A stretch of 64,000 nt of DNA from contig NW_020194644.1 of NCBI RefSeq assembly GCF_002865645.1, forward strand, positions 945,289 to 1,009,288, written 5' to 3'. The first letter of the stretch is position 1. Every line of letters starts with the position of its first letter. Source of the DNA: Hyaloscypha bicolor E. Its lineage: Eukaryota; Ascomycota; Leotiomycetes; Helotiales; Hyaloscyphaceae. The translations under genes were made by a program, and so were the position numbers. Under the pieces are notes generated by a model. The model saw only the letters and a program-made list of their open reading frames with translations, was not told the origin of the DNA and did no database searches. This document shows positions 1 to 10,606 of the stretch, piece after piece.

Positions 1-2
1 GG

Positions 3-1618
3 TCTCGAAGAGCTGGCAATACCACTCGGTCTCGGGCTTGTATTTCTTGTGCAGGAGGGAAGGCGCGTTGCGATAACAGGCGGCCTGGATGCTCGAGGTG
101 TATCACGAAGGGCATCGAATGCCATTATCCAACGAAGACGCCCAAAGTTACACTGCCAAGGATTCAGCACAGTGATTATGCGCCGACCGAACAACGGAAG
201 AGAGCGCCTTCATTGGAGGCAACTACTCCCAGTATCGAGAATCGTCAAGAAGCAAGCAACGATCGTGAGATAATTTCCGATACTGGGGTAATTGTATCAG
301 ACCCAGAATTCACAGATATTGGAGGAGAATATCTTGACTGGAATGGCCCAGATATCGATTTCGCCGACCTTTTGAATCCTCAGGCGAACGATGAAACAGT
401 CCCATACTCCTCATTGAGGTCGTCATCCTTAGTGCGTCACTCGAAACCTTCGGTCGATCAAACAGTTCAAGCAATCTTACAACAAGCCCCCTCTTCTCCC
501 AAGGTATCGATACCAACAGTACCAACTTCTATTTTCCGGTCATTTATCCAGCGACCAAAAATGAAGGCTGGGACACCAAGAATCGCCAATCTTATACTCC
601 ACACCCTCAAATCTTATCCCCTGATGATGATGCGCCACAACACCCTTCCACTCTTCCTCTATCCGCGTGTGATATCTTCCGATGTCGAGAATGACGACAT
701 GGAGCCACTAACCAACTGTCTTAGTCTGGTGCATATGATCAGCAGCGGGTTCCATGGGAGCCGAAAGCTGTTCTGAAAAAATGTGCAGATGGAGTGTGAA
801 CGTTTGTGCGAAGAGGTACGTTGACTTTTAACAAATTAATAGTTCTGGAAGGATACTCGCAAGAAGCTAACGGGTACTTTCAGCGTCTGAAGTTAAACAA
901 ATGGGAACTGCTTGCTGCCATGCAAGCTCTCCTCATTTACATTCTCATCAGGCTGGATGAAGGCTAGACGGACCACAATAACTATGATTCTCTATTACTC
1001 GCAACGGCGGCAGTGGGTCCAGCTCTCTCCCTCTCCCTTCTACTTTCCTCTTACCTTACCTTGGCTCTACTGAAATATTAAAGGCAATGGCTAAACAGCT
1101 CATCCGTAGCGACATCGAATGCAGCACGCGGTCTGCGCTGCGTAATTGCGGTCTCGGAATTAGCTGGAAAGATTGGATTTTTGATGAGTCCACACGGAGG
1201 TTCGGTTTCCACCCACCCTTTTAAATGAAAAAGAAACTAATTCAAGCCAAGATTATCCATAGTCTATCAAGTTATAGATATGCTAGTGTATTTCGATCCA
1301 GCCGCGATGTGCGAGCTGCCAACGGACCTTATTCTAGTACCGCTGCCAGCGAAGAAACAACTATGGGAAGCAGGTGACGAGTTTGTGTGGAAGACGGAAT
1401 GGGAGAGGGAACCTGGGGTCCAGACTGACTTTGGCTTGGCTGCAAACGGTGAACTGGACAAAGTAGATCAAAGCTGGTACTGCGGTGATGCATCGCAGGT
1501 CCATAATTCCTTGGGTGCCAGGATTTCGTCAAGGAGCACTGGGAATTGGGAGGAGTGGTGCTCGGAAATGGATGGGTTTGGTGGGCTTGTCATGCTTGCT
1601 GCTTCTTTGATAGTGTAG
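3..1618 (+). pseudogene. Zn(II)2Cys6 fungal transcription factor, 5' end outside the window, two in-frame nonsense codons
   Basis: The frame open from base 3 begins with a complete binuclear zinc cluster: Cys codons at 39, 48, 69, 90, 99 and 117 (C-x2-C-x6-C-x6-C-x2-C-x5-C) with basic residues between. It continues through an acidic/Ser-rich linker into the long C-terminal region seen in a Helotiales regulator family (motifs IANLILHTLKSYPLMM, WELLAAMQALLIYILIRLDE, MDGFGGLVMLAASLI). Inferred exons are 3-815, 884-1012, 1084-1204 and 1263-1618; all introns are GT...AG and phases agree. Two stops break it: TGA at 774-776, where the family has Trp, and TAG at 965-967 just after the RLDEG motif. 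Everything else stays in frame, so this is a recent pseudogene, or the stops are assembly errors. Zn2Cys6 proteins bind CGG-type half sites in the nucleus; the target of this one is unknown. Confidence 0.75.
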
Positions 1619-1714
1619 TACTTTTCAAATACTAAGCCGGGTTTTGGAACGCCTACACTAAATTGCTAGACGTTGTTCGGCTGCTTACCCATACTCGTCA
1701 ACCTAAGGGAGTGC

Positions 1715-3050
1715 TCAAGATTTCTCTTTCACCAGCCTTGCTGGAAACCACTTCTCTCCATATTTCGCCATTAAACGCTTCCCATTCGCCGTCCCCCAAC
1801 GATGATTGTTTCTCTTGCCCTCAGCATGGTATTTCCACTCAACAAAGTCCACCAGCTCATCAATCAAGTTTTGATATTGCTCCATAGGAAAGCCGAGTAA
1901 CTCCTCGATGCCGAGAACTTTGCGGTACTGCCACTCCACCATGTGAGCATTGAACTTCTCGAGGAAATCGACGTTACAGTCCCGCCCTCTCTGGTTATCG
2001 TTTGCCATTGCAAGTTTTCTGGAAGCGATGACGTCCTCGAGGCCGTAATTATGCGGACGCAACACTCCTTGTGGTGATTTCAGTGGAACGCTTATTCCGA
2101 AGTATTCTAAGAAAACATGCTGATGGTAGTACTCGCTCCACGCTGTAACTGGCTCATAATATCCGTACTGTGCTCCAGCTAGATCAACGGCAAACATTTC
2201 TCCTGATTGAAGGATGACTTTCAGGATATGGTGCGTAACGCCTCTGGTGTCGGCCTCGATGTCGGCTTTCGAGGTGTGAAGGGGGTAGCAGCGGGTTCGG
2301 AGTTTATCGTTCTTGGTCTTGAAACAGACTTGGTCTGTCGCAAGGACGATATCTAGGTGTGTTAGCTAGGCACGCTTATAGATATATCACATCCGTACCT
2401 TTCAGCATTCCCTCTATAAATTCATTCATCCATTGCATGGCATCGATGCAGCCCAAGTAGCTCAAGGCCGCCTCTCTATGATTTGCGCTCGTGAAAAGCT
2501 CGGATGGGAATGCCCTGTAGTCCACTGGCCATTTGGAATACTCGCTGAGCTAGCACGAAGGGTTTGTCAGCTCGTAAGTTCATGCCAATCACAAGGCCAT
2601 ATCCCAGTCAGAGGCAGTTCTAAGAGAACCGAATCTGAAATCCTCTAGGAGCCTATACACTACCGCGAAGAACTAGATTGTCTCCTATCTTCTCGACTTG
2701 CTTCACTTTCACTTGTGCCCACGTCAATTCGCGATAAACGTAGAACAGCTTCTGGGCCATGGCGGAAACCCGGTAGAGTTTTCGGCGATCTCGAAGGCGA
2801 TGGCATCTCACAAAGTGACGGCCTCGATCGACCTCCTCGCTTTGGAAGGGTAAGTCAAAAGTCTCAAGGTTTGAACTGGGAAATGAATATACCATTTGCC
2901 ACTGCAGTAGTGAACGATAGGTTCGTCATATTTCAGGGCCGGGCAATCTTGACAGCGACTGCAGGCCCTCGCAGCTGTCTTCTTGCAGGTTGCGCACAGC
3001 ATATTGACTCGTGGGTGTAGCTGAAGTGGTGTTGTACTCTGGTGTTGCAT
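1715..3050 (-). CDS. MYND-type zinc finger protein
   Basis: The N-terminus, from ATG at 3050 (or internal ATG at 3002), carries a MYND finger: C-x2-C, C-x2-C, then YCSGKC created by splicing, then H-x3-C. Inferred exons (minus strand) start with 3050-2893 and 2839-about 2664. An unresolved 2.5-2.66 kb section follows, then an exon ending at 2399 and a last exon 2352-1715. Introns 2840-2892 and 2353-2398 have clean GT/AG ends. After the finger comes a domain typical of fungal MYND proteins (AQKLFYVYRELTW, SYLGCIDAMQWMNEFIEGML, AVDLAGAQYGYYEPV). MYND fingers usually mediate protein-protein contacts; the role of this subfamily is unknown. The middle exon boundaries are uncertain: several splice pairs near 2550-2665 keep the frame only with a very short exon or a longer intron. 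Confidence 0.72.
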
Positions 3051-6000
3051 GAGGACTCAGGTCGATCAGCAAGGGGGACGTGGTTGAGGTCGAAAAAGAC
3101 AGCAGAATATTAATAAATGGCATTCACCAAGAAGAGCAAGTTTGGATACTTGCCATGCATCTTTAATAGGGCCGAGCTGTCTGCAAAGGTGAATGTTTAT
3201 TTATGATGCCCCTCTCTTCAAAGTTAACAATTGTTTAGGCTTCCAGGACAATCTCGAATCTCCCTGTTCATAGGCCCAGCAGCGTTGTTTTAACAAAGAA
3301 AGCAGGGGAGGGAATCGAACGGTAGAAAAGCGAATGATCGAATTGTAGCACTTGCCACCTATATCTTCTCAATTCATGGTACCAGAGACATCTATCAATG
3401 CCAAGGATAGAAATTACGAAGCCTGCCAACCTCTGTGTTACAGGGCATCTGCGATATCCTCTGAAGGAGTTGCCTCCCCAATACCCTCCTATCGCTCCGT
3501 ATATCTATATTCACAGGTATCTTGCACAGGAGCATCAACAGAGTCTTCCTGGACCCAAGCTACTTCCTCCAAGAGTTGGGTGGCCCCCCATACCCTTCTA
3601 ACCTTCCCCTATCCTGAACAAGTTGCAACCACTCCACCTTCATTTGTCTTCTTGCATTGTCCGAAGATACCACCTACCAACCAGCTCTTCCATCAGCTCA
3701 ACCACTCCTCCGTATTCTCGCCGTCGTGCGAGATACCTAGCTTTTAACTCGAACCAACCTCGCCTTCCTCTTCATCACCCAAAGGATTTCACGTTGGCAG
3801 GAAAGAAGCGAAGAACTTCTCGATATCGTGCAGCTCCATACGCCAGCCCTAATTACGTCCAGCCCCTCCCCCGGAGAAAGCTCTGCCCTTTTCTTCCACT
3901 CCGTTAAGTGCTGTCTCGAGTCTCAATACCATTGCTCCCTCAGCAACCACGTCTCTCCTTCAATGTCCGCGGCAGCAAATCAGTTTCGACATGTCTGTAT
4001 TTTATTCTGGTCTCCGGATCTTGCCTCCTCGGTCTCGTTCGCAGAGTGGGAGGGTTGCTCGGAGACGGCAGAGAAGAGAGAGGGGTTAATTGCTCTGCTC
4101 TGTGGAAAGTCAGCTTTGAACATTGTGTCAGAGGAGTACATAGCTGCAGTTCCAGTACAGGGGGAGGTGGAGCGCGAGAAGGAGCCCAGGGAGGTCAACA
4201 GTCTGCAGTGAATGTTCATAATCTCCACAAATCTACGACATCGTTGCTGCAACCGGATTGACGAGAGAGGGATATGAAGATGAGGTGAAGAGGAGATTAG
4301 AGAGTCGTGAAAAAGGAGAATTGGAATGGGGTGTGGAGGTTGGTCCAGGTGTGACTGCGTACAGTACATGTGGTGTTGAAGAGGATGCGAGAAGGAACGA
4401 GGTGGGGAGCTCCCCAGGACTAGAAGCTGAGGAGAGACAAGACGATAGAAGTTCGGAGCAAACGGCATTCGCTGGACCGGGAAGGGGAAAGGAGGATACG
4501 CGCTGGAAGCATGCTGGCTTGGAGTTGAAATGATGGATGCGATGGGAAAGAGCGGCTGAAATAGCGAATATCGGGCGGCAGAGAGACCCAGGAACCGCGA
4601 TGCCAGCAGCGACGGAAACAGACCGTGGATATGGTGTTAGATGAATATGCGGCCGAGAGCTTCCGTTGCACAGCACAAAGACATTTCGAGACGCGTCGAT
4701 GCAAGAAGGACCTCGAGTACAGCAAATAATCGAGACGCGACAGTGGAAGACAACAGAAGGCAAGGTCGCGAAGTCACAGCGGGTCAAGGACATCACAAAC
4801 AAGAGGAGCACAGATGATGGAGAAGAATTTGCATTGATCTATCTAGGAGTCTGTTGGTATCTCGAGCATGCAAGCTGCGAGACTTAACACCCAACGCCAC
4901 GTGAAGGCCAGACTCATGTTGGGCGCGATCCGGTCGCAGAGGTTCTCAAGCCCGTGGGCAAGAGAGTGCCTCTGCTCCCGAACCTGGTCAAAAGTCAGCC
5001 AATGTCCAACAAAAGCAAACCGAATCCCGAAGACCTCTACACCCAATCCGCACGACGCAGGGAGGCCGACCGATGGTTCCCCGAAGGTTGGCCGTGGCAA
5101 GCCATGTCTAGCTCTGATGAATCGAGGCGCGCAAAGGAGTGATCGTTATTTCAGAGTCTGCTGCAATGCACGCCCCCTTCATGAACCACCGGTCTGCCCC
5201 TACTTCGCCACCTGCGCCAGATAGGCATGATGGACAATTAAGGCTCACTCAGTAACTACCGGGACTGGCCATCCTCGCCCGTAGACGATTAGGTACCCTC
5301 CAGGAACCCCCCGAAGGTGGGAAGCAAGGAGTCACCTTTCATTGACGACGTCGTGATGCCATCGCCGTGTGCGGAAAGGGGAAAGAGAACTGTACTGACC
5401 TGCTATGATTCCATTGGAGTGCAGAAGTGTCGAGCTTGGGATGGCGTTGGTGTTGTGATGATGCTGCGCGGTGCAAAGAAACGCTGCTGCGAAGCTGATG
5501 TTGAAGGAAGGAAGATGGATTCTTCGCAACCAAAGGCGTGAATTTATAGTCGAGCCTGAGACTCGGATCAACTACTTAGCGCGGGAAGCTCGCAGCATCC
5601 CATTGGTTGGCGTAGCAGTTACTAACAGTGCAAACCATTTTGCATCCTCGCAAAACACTCGCAGTGCTGGTTGATTGCCGAGCATAGCGTGAGGCTGCGA
5701 ATGCTGGGCCCAGCGAGGCTGCGAGACGCGGCTGCGAGCCGACACGCTCTTGGAAGGAATGCGGTGAGTACTTGCAGCTGCGCCCAACTGTCTGTCAAAG
5801 GCTATGTCCATGAGAAAATAATTGAGAAGTGACTGGGGCTTGCTGGATTGAGGTCAGCGCAAGGAGAATTTGCGTATTCACGATCGCGGTCTGGAGTCTC
5901 GATGTCACCGTCGAGCTTCGATACAGCACGGCTTCTGCAGTCTCGGTATGTAATCGTCAATCCTACAACAAGAATATTAAGCTTATCCATTTTATCTGCG

Positions 6001-7649
6001 GTGATATCCCTCGAGTTTCTCTCTAAACACTTCAAAGTATTTCTCCACCGATGCCTCCCACTGCCTTCGCGACGCGCAGCGCCATCTCGCCTCTCCCACC
6101 GCTCAAATTCTACCACCATCAGTTCCTTCCTCAGCATTGATACGATTTCATACCTTCTGCGTCGTCAACAAAGAAAGTGGGCCGTCGAAAGGGGGAGTCA
6201 CGATGATTGGGCGACGTGCCGACCCGCGATGTGGCGTTGAATACGAGAATACGACGTATTCGAGCAACATCAATTCCACCACCCCGCATTCCTCGACCCC
6301 GCAACCCCCGGCGATGAATTAACAGCAAGTTCCAGCTGGAAGGGAGATTACACTGCTGAGGTATCCAAGGTGCGATGTTTCCGCTAAGCTCCTCTTCGCT
6401 GCCCGTTGTAGCATTCGCCAAGATGCATAGCGCTGACCTATCCAGTACATCATCTCTGCCAACCCCTCCACTGTACCGCGCGAAAGAATTCCACCAGGAC
6501 GAGACATGGCCGAAAATACACGAAGAGAAGAGGGGGTGGATAGGGGTTGTCGATGGGAAAGAGAACAGAATATCTTCGAACATTGGCAAACACCAGAAGT
6601 CAATTAGGGGTGTAAATAATACAACAGAAGAGAAGTAGGAGGGAAGAAGGAGCGCCTTCAAGGATAATATATCGCAGGCTAAGCTCTGAATATCAGCGCG
6701 ATTCCTCGAATACTCCGGAGCTTTCCAACCACCTCCTCGTGACAAATAAAGCTCTCAGAGAAACACTGAGGCCAGAAGGGCTGGAAAATGTGCTGCAAGA
6801 TTATATGCGGCGGAAGATAGCTCATATATCTGGAATTAGTTGTAGAAGGGGTAGGTAGGCGTGTAGTGTTCATTCCGTAACAACAAATATTCGGTCCACT
6901 ACTTCCTCTTCGAGGTGTGATTCAAGTAGGCAGGGGAGCACAATCACGAATCCCTGTTCCTCCTGAGCACAAAACGCCAGCCAATCTCTCACCATTACTC
7001 CTTCTTCTAGATGTCCCCTTGTATTTTCCTCCTCCCACGAGCACCACATCGATATCAAACACGGGGCAATATGTCAACCTACTCCCAAAGGGACTTTCAG
7101 ACGGAAATCGAAGAGCATTTCGCAATTCAGGGATTGCGGGAGATTCCCTTGGGCCTTAGGTTTCCTCAGAATATGAGGTCTGTTCGTCCTGTTTCTTTCT
7201 TTTCTTTCCCGGGCACCAAATAAGCGCATTCTGCTAACCATTAACAGTGCCCAAGTACCGGACAATGTGTGAGCAGAGACTGCCTCAGATCGTCAGAGCC
7301 AGACAGAGCCGCACTTGAGAGGAGGATGTATTCCTATGCCTTGTCCGTGCGGAGATGGGGGAATGCTGGCTGGGGGTTTGCGCCGTGATGTGAATTGAGC
7401 TTGAACATTCTCGAGGACGGAAGGGGAGGTTGTGAGGACGGAAAGAAGGGGGAGTTAGATGAGGAGACATACTGAGAAAGTTATCCAATGAAACGTTGAG
7501 CTACTAGTACAACGACTTGTTTTCCAAGAGTGATGACATGCATGTATGAGCTACTTCTGGGGTATGCGTGATTGTTCCACGTAAGCCTAGCACAAAGTAA
7601 AGTACAGTAGAAACTATCTCTTCGGCGTATAGATAGATAGGTAGATATT
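3051..7649. other. 4.6-kb stretch with no supported gene
   Basis: Several ORFs of 60-200 codons overlap on both strands here, the longest at 6131-6745 and 4233-4811 (minus). None has recognisable domains, coherent splice partners or protein-like composition; they are Ser/Pro/Arg-rich, as expected from C/T-rich untranslated DNA. The composition is ordinary GC with no inverted repeats I could find. It may hold long 5' leaders, non-coding transcripts or a gene I do not recognise. The only weak candidate is the 46-codon ORF listed at 5002. Confidence 0.4.
5002..5142 (+). CDS. possible small hypothetical protein (46 aa)
   Basis: The ORF starts at ATG 5002 and ends at TGA 5142. It is hydrophilic and rich in Arg, Ser and Glu, with a compact aromatic stretch (DRWFPEGWPWQAM) that looks more protein-like than neighbouring ORFs. 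The frame stays open upstream to about 4885, so it could be the last exon of a spliced gene, but I found no convincing partner. No family recognised. Confidence 0.22.
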   Translation: MSNKSKPNPEDLYTQSARRREADRWFPEGWPWQAMSSSDESRRAKE

Positions 7650-8414
7650 TCAAGGCATCGCGGCATCCTGAGCTATGCTTCGGTGTATGTTGTGCTCGCG
7701 TAGAGGGTAGACAATCGTCGCATACGTGGTGACAGCGATTTGGTTTGCGGCCGTCACGGCAGAGGCTGTCACAAGGTACGTCGTCAGAGCAAATGTTGTG
7801 CTTGGTTCATCCGCTGGTGCCGTCTGAGCATAGCCCGTCAAAGCATATGCCATCTCAGCAGGGGCTGTCTCGAGCGAAGCTGTTATGACGTAGGTTGTCC
7901 TAGCAAAGGCCGTCTGGGAGAAAATTGGAAGAATGAGCTGATTGTGGGTTGGGGAGTAGAACGATGGAAGCATGCTGATGAGGTTAGTATCCGTCTGCGA
8001 ACATGGGATGGGATGGAATTTTACATCGTTGTGGGACTGGATTGGTGAGATGCTGCGAGAGCTGTGAGGTCTTGCGGAGTGTTGGTGAAGAAAGGAAGGG
8101 TGGGGGTGGTGAGAGTAGAGGGAAAGAGGGTTTGGCTTCCAGTTAACGTGAGAGTGAGGAGAGTGGACGGCAGGAGGGTCTGACTCCCGGGCAGATTAAG
8201 AGTTGATGGCAGAAGAGTATGGCTTCTGGGAATTGTAAGAGTGGTAAGAATTGACGGCAGAAGGGTTTGGCTTCCAGGAAGAGTAATTGGAAGCGAATTT
8301 GTCCTGATAGCGTGAGTATTTATCTACGAATAGGATAATATATGGGGCGATCACTAGTGCTGCTGCCATGCTAACCGCTGAGACAGCGATGAAGCTGAAA
8401 ATTGAGTGCTTCAT
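7650..8414 (-). pseudogene. small secreted repeat protein, frame interrupted by TAA at 8196-8198
   Basis: ATG at 8414 opens a 72-codon ORF with a hydrophobic N-terminus (MKHSIFSFIAVSAVSMAAAL, signal peptide or anchor) followed by an Asn/Ser/Tyr/Pro-rich tail with WKPNP and QKPY repeats. It stops at TAA 8198-8196. The same frame then stays open for about 181 codons to 7650, running through two more copies of the repeat (another WKPNP) and then a Thr/Ala-rich region with repeated TTYVITAS-like units. The simplest reading is a secreted or wall-associated repeat protein of about 250 residues broken by one nonsense codon inside its repeat array. Alternatives are a genuine 72-aa product, or an intron over the stop. 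No homologue recognised. Confidence 0.45.
8106..8293 (-). repeat. coding minisatellite, four diverged units of 48/39 bp
   Basis: Anchoring on the GACGGCAG-like core (about 8118, 8166, 8205 and 8253), the units are spaced 48, 39 and 48 bp. All spacings are multiples of three, so the array keeps frame and encodes 16- or 13-residue Ser/Asn/Pro-rich repeats. The TAA that interrupts the ORF lies where the 39-bp unit abuts its 48-bp neighbour. Confidence 0.6.
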
Positions 8415-8584
8415 TTTCGGAGGTACAAAATGATTTGAGGAAGTGTGTTCAAATTTCGGGGCTAGTGCATGAGGTTTAGAAGGCAGGTGATAAAGTCTAG
8501 CAAAAGGACAGGAGAGAAAGGCAAGTTTTATAGACTCAAGAAGTGGCACAGCTTCCTAGATCTGAAGACTGTCCGCCTCAAAAA

Positions 8585-8597
8585 TCTATATAAATAC
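8585..8597 (-). promoter_or_regulatory. candidate TATA box for the repeat-protein gene
   Basis: On the minus strand the sequence reads GTATTTATATAGA, about 170 nt upstream of ATG 8414. It is a TATA-like element at a usable distance; position and composition are the only support. Confidence 0.22.
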
Positions 8598-9060
8598 AGT
8601 CTATTTCGAATCTCGTGTTTAGCGGCACAGTTCACTAGGTTGAAGCTACAGAAGCGTTCCTGTAGCTGACGGTGACATGGCAAGGGGGAAGACTATCCCA
8701 AGAACTACCCCATTCTCCAACACTCGCGGGTAGGGCATATTTGACTAAACAAAGCACGGAATCCCCACGAGATCTTGCGATGGAGAAAGATCAATCGAAG
8801 CTGCCACGCATTTAAAAGGTTTCATGCCAAGAGGCACAGCTCGATACGAAGAAACATGCGGCTGACTCGAAGGTGAGTTGGGAACGCCAAGCATGATGAC
8901 GCGGACCTTGATAGTCAGTGAAAAAAAAAAAAACCAACAAGATAGGAGACGCAACGAAATCCCCAGATTGATTAAAGTCGTCGATTTATAAGAGATCCCC
9001 ATGTCTCAAGATTCATGCATATTGACGGTGCTATGGAGTGAGAAGATCAGTGTGGGAAAT
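8598..9060. other. intergenic, nothing recognised
   Basis: Short unrelated ORFs and a 12-nt A run near 8921. No gene, RNA or repeat could be supported. Confidence 0.35.
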
Positions 9061-9740
9061 GAGTAGAGTAGAGTAGAGTAGTGGGACCTACTCATATTCT
9101 ACTCAAATAAATTTCTCACTACTCATACTCTACTCAATACTCTACTCAACTACTCTAGAATATTTTAGAGTAGTTGAGTAGTACGCACGTGATGGTACAC
9201 GTGACGCGCACGTGACGCGCTAGCCTAATTGGGTAAGGATCCGGGGTGGCCCGAGTCTAGCGCCACTACACTGCCCAATCAAGTAGTGGCAAGGCTTGGT
9301 AAGCAAGGTAGAACCATAATATATTCTTAGGCTTCCTCGGCTATTAAGGGCAAACTCTTCTCTCAAGGTGCTCTTATTATATCTAAATTACATAATGGAC
9401 TTAATAAGAGTACTATTAAGATAATATCTTGCTTAAAAAGTTAGGGGTTATTTAAAGACGAATTAGAAGAAGTAAGGGGGGAAGGAAAAAAGAAGGAAAA
9501 GAAAGATTCCGAGAAGGGAAATCTGTTTTTTATAAAAAAAAAAATAGTATTTAAATAGCCTTATATAAGCTCTAGTTTAAATTATATACTGCTACTTAAT
9601 GGGTACCTTATTTATTTATTAATAATTAAATAAATACCGATTTACTACATTCACGTGACTACTCTTGAGTTACTCTAGAGTAGTACTCTACTCTACTCTA
9701 CTCAAGACTACTCTAGAGTAGCTTGAGTAGCTTGAGTAGT
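9061..9740. mobile_element. non-autonomous element with clustered ACTCTAC repeats at both ends (hAT- or foldback-like)
   Basis: Both ends are built from many copies of GAGTAG/CTACTC in inverted relation: GAGTAGAGTAGAGTAGAGTAG at the left; CTACTCTACTCTACTC and two CTTGAGTAG units at the right. Each end also carries a palindrome of the type CTACTCTAGA..TAGAGTAG and a nearby CACGTGA. The interior (9300-9650) is A/T-rich and has lost coding capacity. One stretch at about 9335-9440 reads like a worn helix-turn-helix (GALIISKLHNGLNKSTIK), which would fit a transposase N-terminus. Dense subterminal repeats are usual in hAT elements. I could not define a target duplication, so the exact ends are uncertain. 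Confidence 0.5.
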
Positions 9741-10037
9741 TTTTGCCCACACTGGAGAAGATTCAAAAACTTCTGGAAGCGAGGATCCGATTCCTTGCTG
9801 ACCAGTGACCCTCGTCCCAATTTTAGGCCTATGGTGATGAGACCGAAGAAAAGCTTCACAGAAGAACTGAACCATTTGCCGAAGCCTGCACAAGACGGCT
9901 CCTAGCTTCGAAGGAGGGAGGGAAATGCAAGCACGGCGAGAACAAAACGTTAAAGCCCTTTTCTGAAATACCGCTACTGCACTCGGACAACAATCTTTCT
10001 GGAAGTGAGACGCTACGTGGATCTGAACCTCTGACTG

Positions 10038-10227
10038 GTAAAGGGGGCGGACGCATCGGAGCGAACTCCTGTAAGGTGATCATATGTCGCTGTGCTGTTG
10101 CCATAGAGGCTTTTACACCTAAAAGTTTAGTAGACAGGGTGTGCACGTGCTTTCACTATAGCAACACCCGTCTCCGACATATAGCTGCACGTACAGGAGT
10201 TCGCTCCGATGCGTCCGCCCCCTTTAC
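10038..10227. mobile_element. 190-bp foldback/MITE with perfect 36-bp inverted repeats
   Basis: The left arm 10038-10073 and right arm 10192-10227 are exact reverse complements (starting GTAAAGGGGGCGGACGC, ending AACTCCTGTA). Further in, ATATGTCG (10082-10089) pairs with CGACATAT (10175-10182) at almost symmetrical spacing, so most of the unit can fold into one hairpin. It is too short to code. It resembles a miniature inverted-repeat transposable element; a target duplication is not obvious. Confidence 0.65.
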
Positions 10228-10606
10228 TGCGGATCAGCTTGGCGCGTTCTCACAAGTGGGGCGAGTAAAGATACTACTGTAATAAGATGCATGACATTGC
10301 CCAGGGTTTGAGAGGCGTAGTGCAGTAGACACTCAAAAATCTTCAATGAGAAATTCAGAGCGCTGAATATGGGCTTCCAGGCACTCGTGAATACATTTTC
10401 GCCGAAGCACCGATGGAGAAGACTTGAATACGGAGGAGAACGAGAGGTTGCGAAAATACAGGGGCTCGACAAATGGACCTCGGCAGATCCTTCCACTCAC
10501 GTGCGACGCGACACCTCGCCAAATCAACAAAACTTCTGAGCTCAGCTCAACAAGTTGCCAACATCCCCACCATCTCTAGAGCTTCGCAGATTCAGTGAGA
10601 ATCACG
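10228..10606. other. intergenic, upstream region of TSC13
   Basis: No gene recognised; the one long minus-strand ORF (10224-10496) has no protein-like features. Presumed to contain the TSC13 promoter and leader. Confidence 0.35.

Noticed and set aside
3290..3340. Possible minus-strand tRNA because of GTTCGATTCCC
   Set aside because: Flanking bases do not form the required stems.
4233..4811. 192-codon minus-strand ORF
   Set aside because: Cys/Ser/Pro-rich composition, overlaps open frames on both strands, no ATG context or domain that looks real.
6131..6745. 204-codon minus-strand ORF
   Set aside because: No recognisable motif or splice partners; frames on the opposite strand are equally open.
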